Origin: Galaxea fascicularis
Taxonomy: Eukaryota; Cnidaria; Anthozoa; Scleractinia; Euphylliidae
Direction of reading: 5' to 3'
DNA length: 64,000 nucleotides
Assembly: GCA_948470475.1 (NCBI GenBank)
Contig: OX419336.1
Span: 4,193,484 to 4,257,483, forward strand
Below the pieces are notes generated by a model that was not told where the DNA came from, made no database searches, and saw nothing but the letters and a program-made list of their open reading frames with translations. The position numbers and the translations under genes were made by a program. Shown here in pieces: positions 12,201 through 24,200 of this stretch. Within the stretch, counting starts at the first letter, position 1, and each line of letters starts with the position of its first letter.

Positions 12201-15200
12201 TTATTGTTCAAAACAACCCTTCTTTTCTGAGCTTACCTCGTTACCACTGACCAGTTTCACTCGACAACCTGGTTTGGCTACCCACCCAGACCCAAAAAGA
12301 CTAATAATTATCTTTGTTCCTCAGCGTTTGTTCAGAAATGGACATCCTCTTTGGACAGCAACTTGAACATTATTATGATAATATTAAAGTAATTCTTACC
12401 CTCTCATCTTCTTGTTCTTCCCAAAACTGTTTATCCAGCACAAGATGTTCCTCGTATTGCTTGTTTAAGAGAGGAATCTCCTCAACACGCATAGCTCTTG
12501 CAAGGTAATCCATCTAGAAAAAATATCAATGATGCCAATTCAGACCTCACAATAAGTTGTCTTGTCTGGTAATGAGTTAAAATAACCAGTCCCCTTAGGA
12601 AGTAACTGAAGTGCAGTTCTATAGCTTTTTGTAAGTTATTAAATCTGGAGATTTAAACAGTAAAGGGATCTTTTTAACCAAAGACCAGCTTGTCAGAACA
12701 CTACCCATGCAATACAAACACAGTCACAAATTAATATTGGAGTGACAGTCTTGGCAAAGGGAACTTGGTAAGTTTGCCAATCAAAGGGCTATCTCACCTT
12801 CTTCTCTTGAGTCTTGAGCCTAATCTGCAGTTCTCTCTTCTCTTTATCAAGTTGTTCCACTTGTCTGGCCAAGATATCATCCGCATCCATGGCCTCTATT
12901 TCCTGTAAGTAAGTTTTAAGGTTAGATTAAGAGGGATAGGTGAGCAGTTCACCAGCTACTGACATCAATCCTCTGTACTTGTAACACCAACATACAGTAA
13001 ACAACAAAGCAATCCATCACCTCTTCAGTGAGATCCTTAAGTGCCTTGGCACCAACAGATGTTTTCTTCAGTGCTGCAATCTTGTCCATAGCTTGTTTCT
13101 TCTCTATCTCCTGAAGCTCTTGCTTACGGCGCATCACTTCCCGCTTCTGTCTTTCTTCATTCAAGCGCTTCTTTTCTGCCTCTAAACTCTCTTTTTGTTG
13201 TAACTGCAACATTTTCTGTTCTTGTTGTTCCTAAGATCAAGAGGGTAGAATTTCGTGAACTTCAGGGCTGTCACTAGTTTTTGAAGTAGGTGGGGATATA
13301 CAAAAAATAGCCGGGGATTTGAGTTGCTGTAGTGAAGTCAACATGCTGGTTTTATATCAAAGTAGCCGGGGATATACCTCAAAATACAAGTGGAAAATCC
13401 ACGGCTCCTGGCCTTTAATGACAGCAATGGAACTTGTTTGGTTATCCCACAACAGCATACAGGAAATAAAGTACACTGCACAATCAAGCCACAATCAAGC
13501 TCCAGGCATTATTCCATGTATTATTTTTGCATAATGTTTTTTAAATCTTCACACTCACAGTTATAGTTCATGGCATGGGCTCCTGTTTATGATGAATCTC
13601 ATTTTACTGATCCTGAAATCTCATGTTTTAATAATATTGCTTATTCAGGTTGCACTAGAATATTTTTCTACACAAAAGTGGTGTTGTGGAGTTAATATTC
13701 ATCTTACCAAAAAGCACACATGTAATGAAATTGGATTGTGAGTATTTCTATAAATAAATAAATGAATAATAAATAAATAAATAAATAAAAGTAAAAAACA
13801 AAAAATAATTAACAATAAAAAAAGTGTACATAGTACATGCACACAAGTGAAAACAAGAGAAACAAAATTGTGAAGGAAGGGAAGCAGTCTTTAAAGAAAA
13901 AGATGAAACAGAAATACACGATGGTATACAAATACAATTTAAATCAAATTAACGCCTGTGTCGCAAATGGAGGTTGGGTGTTCAAGGATCTGGGGACTGG
14001 TACCAACAACCCAACCCCTGGTTGGTGGAACACCCCATAAGCCTGCCCTACCCGCAACCCAGCCACGAGCCCCGCCCAACACACCAGACCCCAAATCAAG
14101 CACCCATCACACTGAACAATAAGTCAAATGGAAAAAACAATCCCCAATAGGGAGAGGAGGGAGGGGAAATACTCAAAAACCCGCAAGCGCCAACACACTG
14201 AACGCTGAGCTAAACAAAACCACGAGGACATGCAAAGGCGCACACATAATGTGCAAAAGAACTGCTGACCATTTGAACTGCCAGAAGACGCCACGGAGAA
14301 GCCCAACATGCAAATAACACACGCACACACTCAAAATACGCTGCAGACAAAACCCCCAAAATACTAATAACACACTAATGCTAACACCACGACACACGAC
14401 GCCCCGCCACACCACAACAAACAGAGCAACTTGCTTCTAGTCGTTAACTAAGTTAAATTGCATTTAACCCTACCAAACAGGAAACAAGTGCTCACCCTTT
14501 TAACATGGAGAGACTCCAGATACTCTTTGCGAGCTTCAATAACAGCCTTCCTTTCCAACATCTGTCTGTGTTCCTTCTTGGAGCTTCGCAAGTAAATCTG
14601 GACAATTCTCTGCTGCTCATCCTGACATTTTTCCTGTTCACAGAGAGATAGGAATCAAATTATTCATTGGAGATAAACACAGAATCACAGCTGCACAACA
14701 ATGATTGCATGGAGCTGAATCAGACTAGGAGCTTGATCCTTTATACCCTAAAATCCAAATTTAAATTCTCATCTGTTGTCACTACACATTTCCTATGGAA
14801 GTAGCAGAGAGAAGTTGTTAAAATATCAAGCAAATTCATCTTGTGTGATCCTGTCCAGTATTCTCGTGACCATTCTGTTTTATAAAGCATTGATATTACA
14901 AGGAGAAATTTGATGCTGACCACTCTTAGGGTTTAAAAGGTTATGAATTCTCCTAACACATGGTGAATGCTGAGACAGCAATAAAGGTGAATCGTCATTT
15001 ACAGCATGGTAGAATAGAAACACGTACAAGTTTGAATTTATCATTACTGGAATCAGAAGAAACAACTAGTTAAAATAGTCTCACGGGCATATGATCAAAC
15101 AGCACATCATCTATAACTTTATGTGAGATAAAAAAGTATACTTCAAAAATTTATGTAATTTTAACAAATTTAATAATGTTAACTGTGGGTAATCAGCAAA

Positions 15201-18200
15201 ATACCTACCTGTTGATTTTGTCCAGGTCCAAGAGAGTGTTCCATAAAGTGAGAAAAATAATGAAATGGTAGGGGTTAGCAACATCAGTATTGATGACCAT
15301 TTTTTATAAAACAAAGCGGGCTTGCTGTATATCAGACTATGGGTGGTTAAATCTTATCCTCAACACAATGGTGGATGCTAGGACAAGGTGGTGAAAAACC
15401 ATCATCATTTTCAGCAAGTGCATAAACAGCAATGATAAGTGTAGGTACTTCATGACTTTTTTTAACATAGCAAAGCTGTAAAAATAATGCAAATTCAAAA
15501 GCTAACCATGTAGAGCTGCAAGGGTGAAGGGTGGTTTCAGAGTATCAAAACAATTTTTAAATTTTTTTTTATTGGTGACAATATTTTTGACGCAAAGAGA
15601 AAGAAAGCTAAAGAAACTGTGGTGCTGCGTCGGTGGGGAAGTAGTACACAAAGATTTTGGTATTATCAACAGAGTTGATAAATGTAAATTGACCACCGTA
15701 CAGGGATTCTGAAAGCTAACGTTTCGAGCGCTAGCCCTTTGTCAGAGCGAATCAAGGAATTATGGGTTGTGTGTAGTTCAAAATAATATGTTTTGTCGCC
15801 ATGTATTTGGTAATATTTCTGGCAGATTTCGTGGGTATTTTGCGGATTTACCTGAGTTTCGTAGTTCTGCGACCGCGCAAAATATCAGAAGCCCTGGACA
15901 ATGATTCAAGTTTTCTTACCGTAATGACCTCTGGGGTGATCTTATTGATGGCCTTGTGCAATGCTGAAGACATCAGTGTCAACTGATTTCTGAGTCGCTC
16001 TGATGGCATTGACTGTGACAAGCAGATATAAAGGCATTAAAGGCTGAGCAACTAGTTGTAGTTGTAATTGGCTGTTTGGCATAAAAAAAACACTGAAGCT
16101 TGCTGTTTGTCAGACTATGGGTGGTTAAATCTCATCCTCATCACAATGGTGGATGCTAGGACAAGTTGGTGTTAATATCATCACTAACAGCAAGACAAAA
16201 GCCATTTTCACTCCCACATAAAATTCTTCACGTACTTGTTTACAAAGCTTTAAAGGTTGACAGGAAATATCTTAAAATTACCAAGAGACAGGATCCAAAA
16301 TCAAATGAAGGATGCTCTAACCAACAGAGCTATGGTAAAAATTTCTAAGTCGACCATACCTGGAGATAAGGGCCTTCTGGCACCTCCTCTTTATGGGCCA
16401 CATGAAGGTCAAGTCCAAAACTTATTGCTTTTGTCTTGTGGTCAATACGCACCTATTAAAAAAACGCAATTTCAGAGAGCAAAAATAATGTCTGTTATGT
16501 GGTACTTGCATTTATAAACTGCACTGTGGCAGTTTTTCAAAGACCTGATTTTTTTGACTGTTCATTTAGAGGTTTACAGTGACTAAGAAAATGAATTATA
16601 ATTATTTCGACATGTAACAGCTTTTTTCGTGGGATGCCTAAAGGCAGACTGCGTTGAGGTTTCGGCAGATTTCCATTTTTTCATCATAGCCACAAATTGA
16701 CTTGTTTTTTTAACTTGATTAACCAATCAGAATCCAAGAATTGCGCACTTTGAGGGTGCTAGAGAGTGAGGTTTTCGTCAACTGCATGGAAGGCAAAACA
16801 TTCAACATGACATCCATATCTGTCCCGCAAGAATTTACAAGATGGTAGTTCGCAGGTCTTAGAAGGAAAACACACTTTGTAAAGCTGTAAATCAAAAGAA
16901 TAAGTTGTAAGAAACACTCGCCAGCCTCAATGGTGGAGATCAGTTTATTCATAATGAAGAAGTCCATCTTCGAGGACAAATCAGCAAGTGTCCATGTGAT
17001 CCAAGTGAAGTTTGTTTGAGCACTGACAATGTACACTGGGAATCCACCTCGCAAAAAATTACAGGTTTGGATGTGAATTTTGACCATGCTTTTATATCCT
17101 TCAATGACCGATTCATCTTGTATTTCCAAACAGCTTTTATCAGTCTGATCAGTGAAGTTTGTTAAAATGTGCTCAATTCGAGTCAATAAATTGGGCTTCA
17201 AATTGCAAATTGTGCTATACAAGACTCACAGTTTGCTTGTTTGCTTTTGCGTAGCTTTACTCGAGGCGAAAATTAGTCGCCTTTGCTTTTCAGCCATAAA
17301 TGGAGGCTTAACTGAGTAAACTCAATATTTTAAATATGAAAATTTATGTTGCTTTGGTTTTGTGTATTGAACCGTAACGATTGCATAGGCCGTCACGGCA
17401 CAAACTTGTGTGTTTGCCAGCGATCAAACCAACAATTTCACTGTTTATTGAACCTTGAATAATTGAATAGCTAGTGTGTGCTTGAAACCAGTGTGCCATT
17501 GATCAACCCAATGAGTTAGCATGAATTGAATAAGCAAGTTCACTAATCCAAACCAGTGTGTTCACTCACAACTTATCGAACGATCTCTGGAATACACTAC
17601 TAATTGTTTACATTCTCATTTATTTGTACGTATGAAAAGATTCTCACTGTCTGCAACCATTCAAATTTAGTGTCACTGTAACATTGACCAACACATCCTG
17701 CGTAAACGCCTACAGGCGTCTTGTCTTGCATTTAACTTGGCAGACAGGTTTCTGCACAGCTCCCTACATTAATGCATCATTTTCATACTAACCTTGTTCC
17801 AAAAACAAATAGAGTTTAAACATCAAACTAACTTGGCCTGTAATAATGATGAGGCACAAGTAAATTTCACTGTACCTGCAACTCATTTTCCAAAGCAACA
17901 TCCACAATTGCTCTTTCTAACTGAAACTCTGAGGCAAATGGCACTAAAGCCAACAGTCTGGAAAACTCTAATGTCTGGTACACTTGGGATACCTATAAGA
18001 AGAAACAAAAGCCATCCCTTCAGAGCTTGTGTTCTTGGTGAAATTTTATTGACAATGGCTTTTTTTACACACATTTGGAAGAAACTGTTTCAAAATTTGA
18101 ATGGTTTAATGCATGGATTCGGCACAGTTTGAAAATCATTTAATGGTATCAATTTGGTTTTTAGCCTTCTCTTGGTTGTTATTATTTTGATATTTTGATA

Positions 18201-21200
18201 TTATTAGAAAAATAACTATTATTATTATTTAACAAAAAACCAAGCCAATAGTCACATCCATCATAATCATGAATACATGTGCATTTGCAAAGGCTATATG
18301 CAAAACAGCTTGAAAAAAATGGCCCATGACAGAACTAACAAGGCAGGGTTCAAAACAACAGCCGGCACCGTCTTTGGTCACACTTTCCAGCGATTTTTCA
18401 CGGAGGCAATAGAAAATTACATCTATTGATCGGCGAAAAAATCAGCCTTGGGAAAAAAAGCCTAAAGTTCAGGCTAAAAGTTCTGATTTTATTTTTAACC
18501 CTGCAAGGCAGCTTTCAAAACATAGCTACGACACTGGCTAACCTGTTTCAGAAGGCGCACGATAGACACCTCCTGTAATGGCTTGACATACTGTGACAGC
18601 TCCGACTCCTCATTATTTTGTAAGAACTCAAAGATTGTGTTGACCCGCACACACAGTCGCAGGGGAGAGAAGTCTCTCTCCAGGAATTGATACAGATCTT
18701 GCAACTGTGGCATCATGTGCTGATGAACATTCATCTTGAGCTGTTGTAATTAGATGAACAAAAGTTCATTTTATTAATGTGGGTAGGTGCAATGATCTAG
18801 CGATCCCCATAACATGACTAGCAGTTGGCACATTTGCCACCTACTTATTGGCTTTTATATAAATGGAACTTCCTCAGCTCTTGTGAAAGGCTACCGCTGC
18901 TCCACTGTACACTAACTGGAAAATATTTAGAGGGCTAGTTTGGTGCGACTTCCAATTAGGGAACATAATTAAAGTAGACTTCCATTATCTGAAAAACCAG
19001 CTGCCAGTATCATCTTGCTGGAAAAACGAATTTCTGATACAGTCTACAATAATTTGCCAAAGGCTAAACATGAAATTTTGCTCCCCTTCCGATTTCAAGA
19101 AACAAGAGGTATGCTGTACCGAAATTTAACTGCTTTAATTTTTTTGTAAATTGTCAGTATCTCCTAAATTTTCTCAACCGACTTATTCCACAAAGCAGTG
19201 ATAATTTGAAGAGAAATTAGATCCTGACGAAAGGGTTACCAGCTGGCTTGACACCTTCCTTTGCTACTTTTCCCAGCTTCTTACCATGTCAGTAATGAGC
19301 GATGCTCTGGTTGGGATACTTTGCAGTCCCAGCAAATTGGCCAAGCGCCGTGATTTCTCCCGCGCATTTTCATCCAATTCAAGGTGCTTCTCTGTTTCAC
19401 TAAGTGACACGGGTATTGGAATAGCAAGTGTTGCCAGGAGTACACGTGATGCCATTCTTGAAAACAAAAGGGAAATAAGTTTATAAAAGTGTTTACTTGT
19501 AAACACTGGCCAAACAATATATTACACTGTGGCGAGAAGATACGAATTTTATGTTCGAGTGGCAAGAACAATATCTCACGAGTGAGCGAAGCAAACGATC
19601 AGTGAGATATTGTTCTTGCCACGAGAACATAAAATTCATATCTTCGAGCCAATGTATAATGTTCTTTTTATTATATGGAGAAACCAATTAAACAAAAGCA
19701 AAAGGCGGGAATCGTGATGTCATTGAACGATACGACACTCATAAAGGTGACATACGGAAAATATGCCACTCCGATCCTGGATTAAGTGGCGTATGGAATC
19801 TATGAGTGGTTTAGTTCCCAGTAAAACACTCTCCTCCATATAATAAATTGCAATATGGGATTGTCTGTGCAAGTCTTTTGCACCTGCAACTAGCACCATT
19901 GCTCTCTGGAATTTGATCCTAATAATTTTAATATGAATCAGGCTTAAAGGTCAGAGGTAAAATCTCCACGCAGTCACATGTATTTGGCAATTAATGCCAA
20001 ACTATCTCCACTCTGAAACAAACAAAAATTTAAGATACACTGTGATAACTGAAAAGGGTGAGTTGGACTGTTACATGTACATTCACGTACATGTATACCC
20101 CTCATTATTTTCACTTCCATTTACTTCTTTGAGTTTGAAAAAATCAAGACCATAGTCATCTCACTTTTGGTGTTCCTCTGCCGTCATTGTCCGCTTTTGT
20201 TCCCTAGATAGCACATACAGCCGATGAAGAGTGCAAGCATGGAACAAATAATTCTCTGCCTTCCAGAAGACAAGTGCAACCTTCTGATAGTAGTTGGCCA
20301 TGACTTGTGGCTTTGGGGGTCGCTTAGAGAGTTGCATAAGTCCATAAACATCTTCAACTGCTTTAAATGCCTCCTACAGTGGAATAAATGTTTACCTGTA
20401 AGTTTCAGAGGACCTGATGACACTGTTTAACTAAATAAATTCATTCTTGCACTGACTCATGTAAAGAGTAAATGTATGAAGTTTCTGGAACACAAAAATG
20501 GAATGCTCCACTTTTCTTTGACAAAAAAGAACACCGCTGCTACACAAATCAAAAACACGTTCGATGGGTAAAATCATCATTTCCTTCCTGCTTAGCCTCG
20601 CCAAGTAGTCATCAAAATGTTTTTTTTTCTCTTTTTAGAAATAAATGTAGATACAAAATGTACAGTGTATCACTGTTGGCTAATTGTGATTGTGGAAAAT
20701 AACACACTTTGTACCAGACTCACTGGCACAGTCCAAAAGTGCCAGCAACTGGTGATATCGCTTGCTACTTTCCTAGTTTCACAGGAGAAAATGCAGGGGG
20801 GAAAAGGTGTTGTTAGCCCCTCAGTGTCATCAATTTTCCTAGATTCTCCTCCTCTTTAAAATCTTTTTGACAACCCTGGAGTCTAGAAAGTAACAAGGAC
20901 TTCAACCTCAAAACAGTATTGAACAATGTTTTTTGATCAACACTGGAAAAATGGAAATGTGTAGTTCCAGAAAATATCCATACCCCCACCACGGAGGGAA
21001 TATCATATAGGACCCCCCCACCCCTTCGGATTTTCCATTTTAGCGAGGATGCAGTAACCCCCCTCCCCCCTGGAAATTCCAAAAATTGTCGAACACCCCC
21101 CCCCCATACCCCCTGGAAATTATATTCTTCAAAGCAAACAACAAACAAGAGGCCGTGTATCTATTGTCTGGCACGTATTTGAGACGACGTTATTGTAAAC

Positions 21201-24200
21201 GTTGCGTACGTGCGTAAGTTAAAAGTCGCGAATTGCCCTAAATACATAACCTGAACTTTATTGTTTTATGTATACAGAAGCTGGTCTAAAACGTAAAATA
21301 TAGTATTGCCAGTATCTGAACTGAGCTACTACCATACAAGTCTCAAATAAACAATTTTTTGAGCTGTTTCTAAAATTTGTGAAACGTTAATTTTGCGCAC
21401 TTGAAATGAACACGATCGCAACCACATTTTCAACGCATTTTTTACACAATTATGTCATGAAGAGGAAAAAGTGACTAACGAATTAATAGCAAGTTTTCTG
21501 TACTCATCTCGCCAGCCTCTAATGTATAAAAGATGCTCGACAAATGCAGTGATTCTTAACGAGTATCCAACAAGAACATTCGCAAGTTACCAGTCCACCA
21601 CAGACAACTATGGAGACTGGTAATGAGTAATGGCCGCTCCTTTCAAAATCGTCTTTATTTCACGATTTCATTTGGTGCTGGTTTGCTTCCAAAGCACTAT
21701 TAGGAAAAAGGAAGATGTTTTTTGGCAACAGCACTGTTAGAAGTATCGTAATTTAGCGACTTAAAACTTTGGAACGTCCCAAGAAAGTTGGTAAACCGCA
21801 CAATCTAACGTATGAAGTGTGTCGATCGATTTTCTTCCATCTGGACGTGAATTTCGCCTCTAACCCCCCCTCTCCTCCAGAATTTCCTGGGCCTTTGACC
21901 CCCCCCCACCCCCCTGGAATGTCCAATTCCCTCCGTGGTGGGGGTATGGATATTTTCTGGAACTACACAATGATGATAAAATTGAGAATATTTAGCTTGT
22001 ATAATATAAAAGGTCAACTACATTAATGATACAAAGTTGACCGGTTAAGTCAAATCCCAGAGACACCATTTGGATGAGTACCAACTGCACATTTTAAAAA
22101 ATCAGAGCAGTAAAAGAAATATGATGGGATGAGACTCATATCGTCTTTTTACTTTTACTAATCAACTCAGAGTAGTGGCAGGTAATCCTTCACTCTAGAA
22201 ATGGGTAAGAGAGGAGTCAGCCATACATGTAAATAATTATACCATAGTTTTATAGGTTAAAAGGTGCACTGTTTTTTCAGACAATTTCCTTTGTCTCCTA
22301 ACCCTTATTTTGGAAAGGGTTTGAGAATTAACCTAGGTTAAAAATTTTATCTGAATTTAATTTTACTTGGAACAGTTATTTCAACCAAAAATTATTCTTA
22401 AACTTGGGGTGTGCATTACAGGCAAATGTTTTCCTGAAACAATTCAAACCCCATTTTCAGGATGCAATTTTTTTAAAATTCATTTATAAACATTTGGTTA
22501 GTTAGTACAGTGTAGGTTACAAGTGAATAAACTGGATAAAGTTTTCCCTCTACTTTTTCAGCTCTTTGTTTATGCTAAAAAACTGGTGCTTTTCTTTATT
22601 GCAACTTCTTTGTATCTCCACACACATTTCCATCTCAGGTTCATTCTCAGTTTATGATGCATCAGATAACCAAGTGTTTGACGGGAAATTTCAGTTGGAA
22701 AAATTGACACACTTGTGTTGCGTATTATAGTGCACCTTATGGCCGATAAACTACAGTGCAGGCCAGAATTAAGCGAACCAAAACATACGCGTAAAACCCG
22801 TCTGCTGCGGATGCGTATACGCGTCTAAAAATCTGCAGATGCGCGTCTAGTCAGACGCATTAGTATGTATGAGCTAGCTTATTGTTTTCGTATTGTTGCT
22901 ATTTCATTGTTCTTTTGAATAGACCCGGCTCAAAACCAAAATTCACAAAATGCAAATTTTGTGTTTGTCTGCAACCTGGTGAATTCTTTTGTTTTATTTG
23001 ACAATACCACACAAAGAGAAATTACAACGATGAATAACAATGGCAAATACGCGCACATATAGACGAGTCTAAAAAGACGTGCATACGCATTTTTGCTGCG
23101 TATAAAACGCGTATGCGTAGTTCGCTTAATTCTGGCCTGCACTGTAACAGTATGTAGGACATCTACAGTAACTTGGACCAACCTGCCACAGTTCCATGTT
23201 GATAGCACTCTCCAACTGGGCCAGCCGCGTTTCCAGGTGCAGCTGAAGTGTTTCAGGATTGGTCAGGTTGACAGTGTTGGGCTGCCCCTGGTGCTTTATG
23301 GCATTGTTCAAATGGTTCCTCAACTAATAATAATAAAAAATATTATTAAGAACAGATTTAGACAGTGACAAATTTAGGACATAGAAAATAGACTTGTGTA
23401 CGCTGACATGACCTGCACATAATGGGGCCATTTCTGAGTTCGCTTGAGCCTATATTTCAAAGCGAGTAAAAGTGGGAAAGTTTTGTGATGGTAATAAGTT
23501 CAGCATTCCATATGAGTGAAAACTCACTTTCATTACAAAGACTTCACACTTAGACTCGCTTTGAAATAGAGGCTCAAGCGATCTTGGAAATGGCCTATTG
23601 AGTGAGATGATAGGAAAATTTGAAAGTTTATGTGAACCAAAGCTGTGATATTTGTATCATGCTACAGAAAGAGTTCACCATCACTATTGCCTTTCAAGGA
23701 TGTTGAGATGTTAAGACATAACCATGCAAATACCAAGTTGAAAGTATTAAACAATGACAATAACTTCATGAATGTATAATCCTTTGTTTAAGAAATTAAT
23801 AACATACAGTGTACTCACATTGTCACATAACTTTCGGAATTCTGTCCGACGAGAATACTTCAAACAAAACTTGAAAGCTGAAAAGTACATCAACCTTTAT
23901 CAGTGTAACTCTAGTGTGGGTGGAAGAAATACAGCTGCATATACAACCTGTACAATATGCTATCCAATTGAAGCTATGGACAGTCTCATGCCTGGGTACA
24001 ACTTGTGCTTTGATGTAGCATGTACAGTGAGTATATATGTAGGGATTACATTTTCTGTCATCCCTGACCCACAACTAATGTTTAATGGTTTCAATACAGA
24101 CTAGGCATTGGGAAAATTGGCTGGTTGTAAACACAGTTTCGCCTGCCTCCTCACCTACCATAAATACAAGGTATTTTTGTGACCTTAAAACCAACACATT

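Noticed and set aside
16719..17222. 167-codon minus-strand frame in eIF3a intron 9
   Set aside because: It lacks recognisable motifs, and flanking eIF3a exons 9 and 10 join cleanly without it. It may derive from an old repeat.
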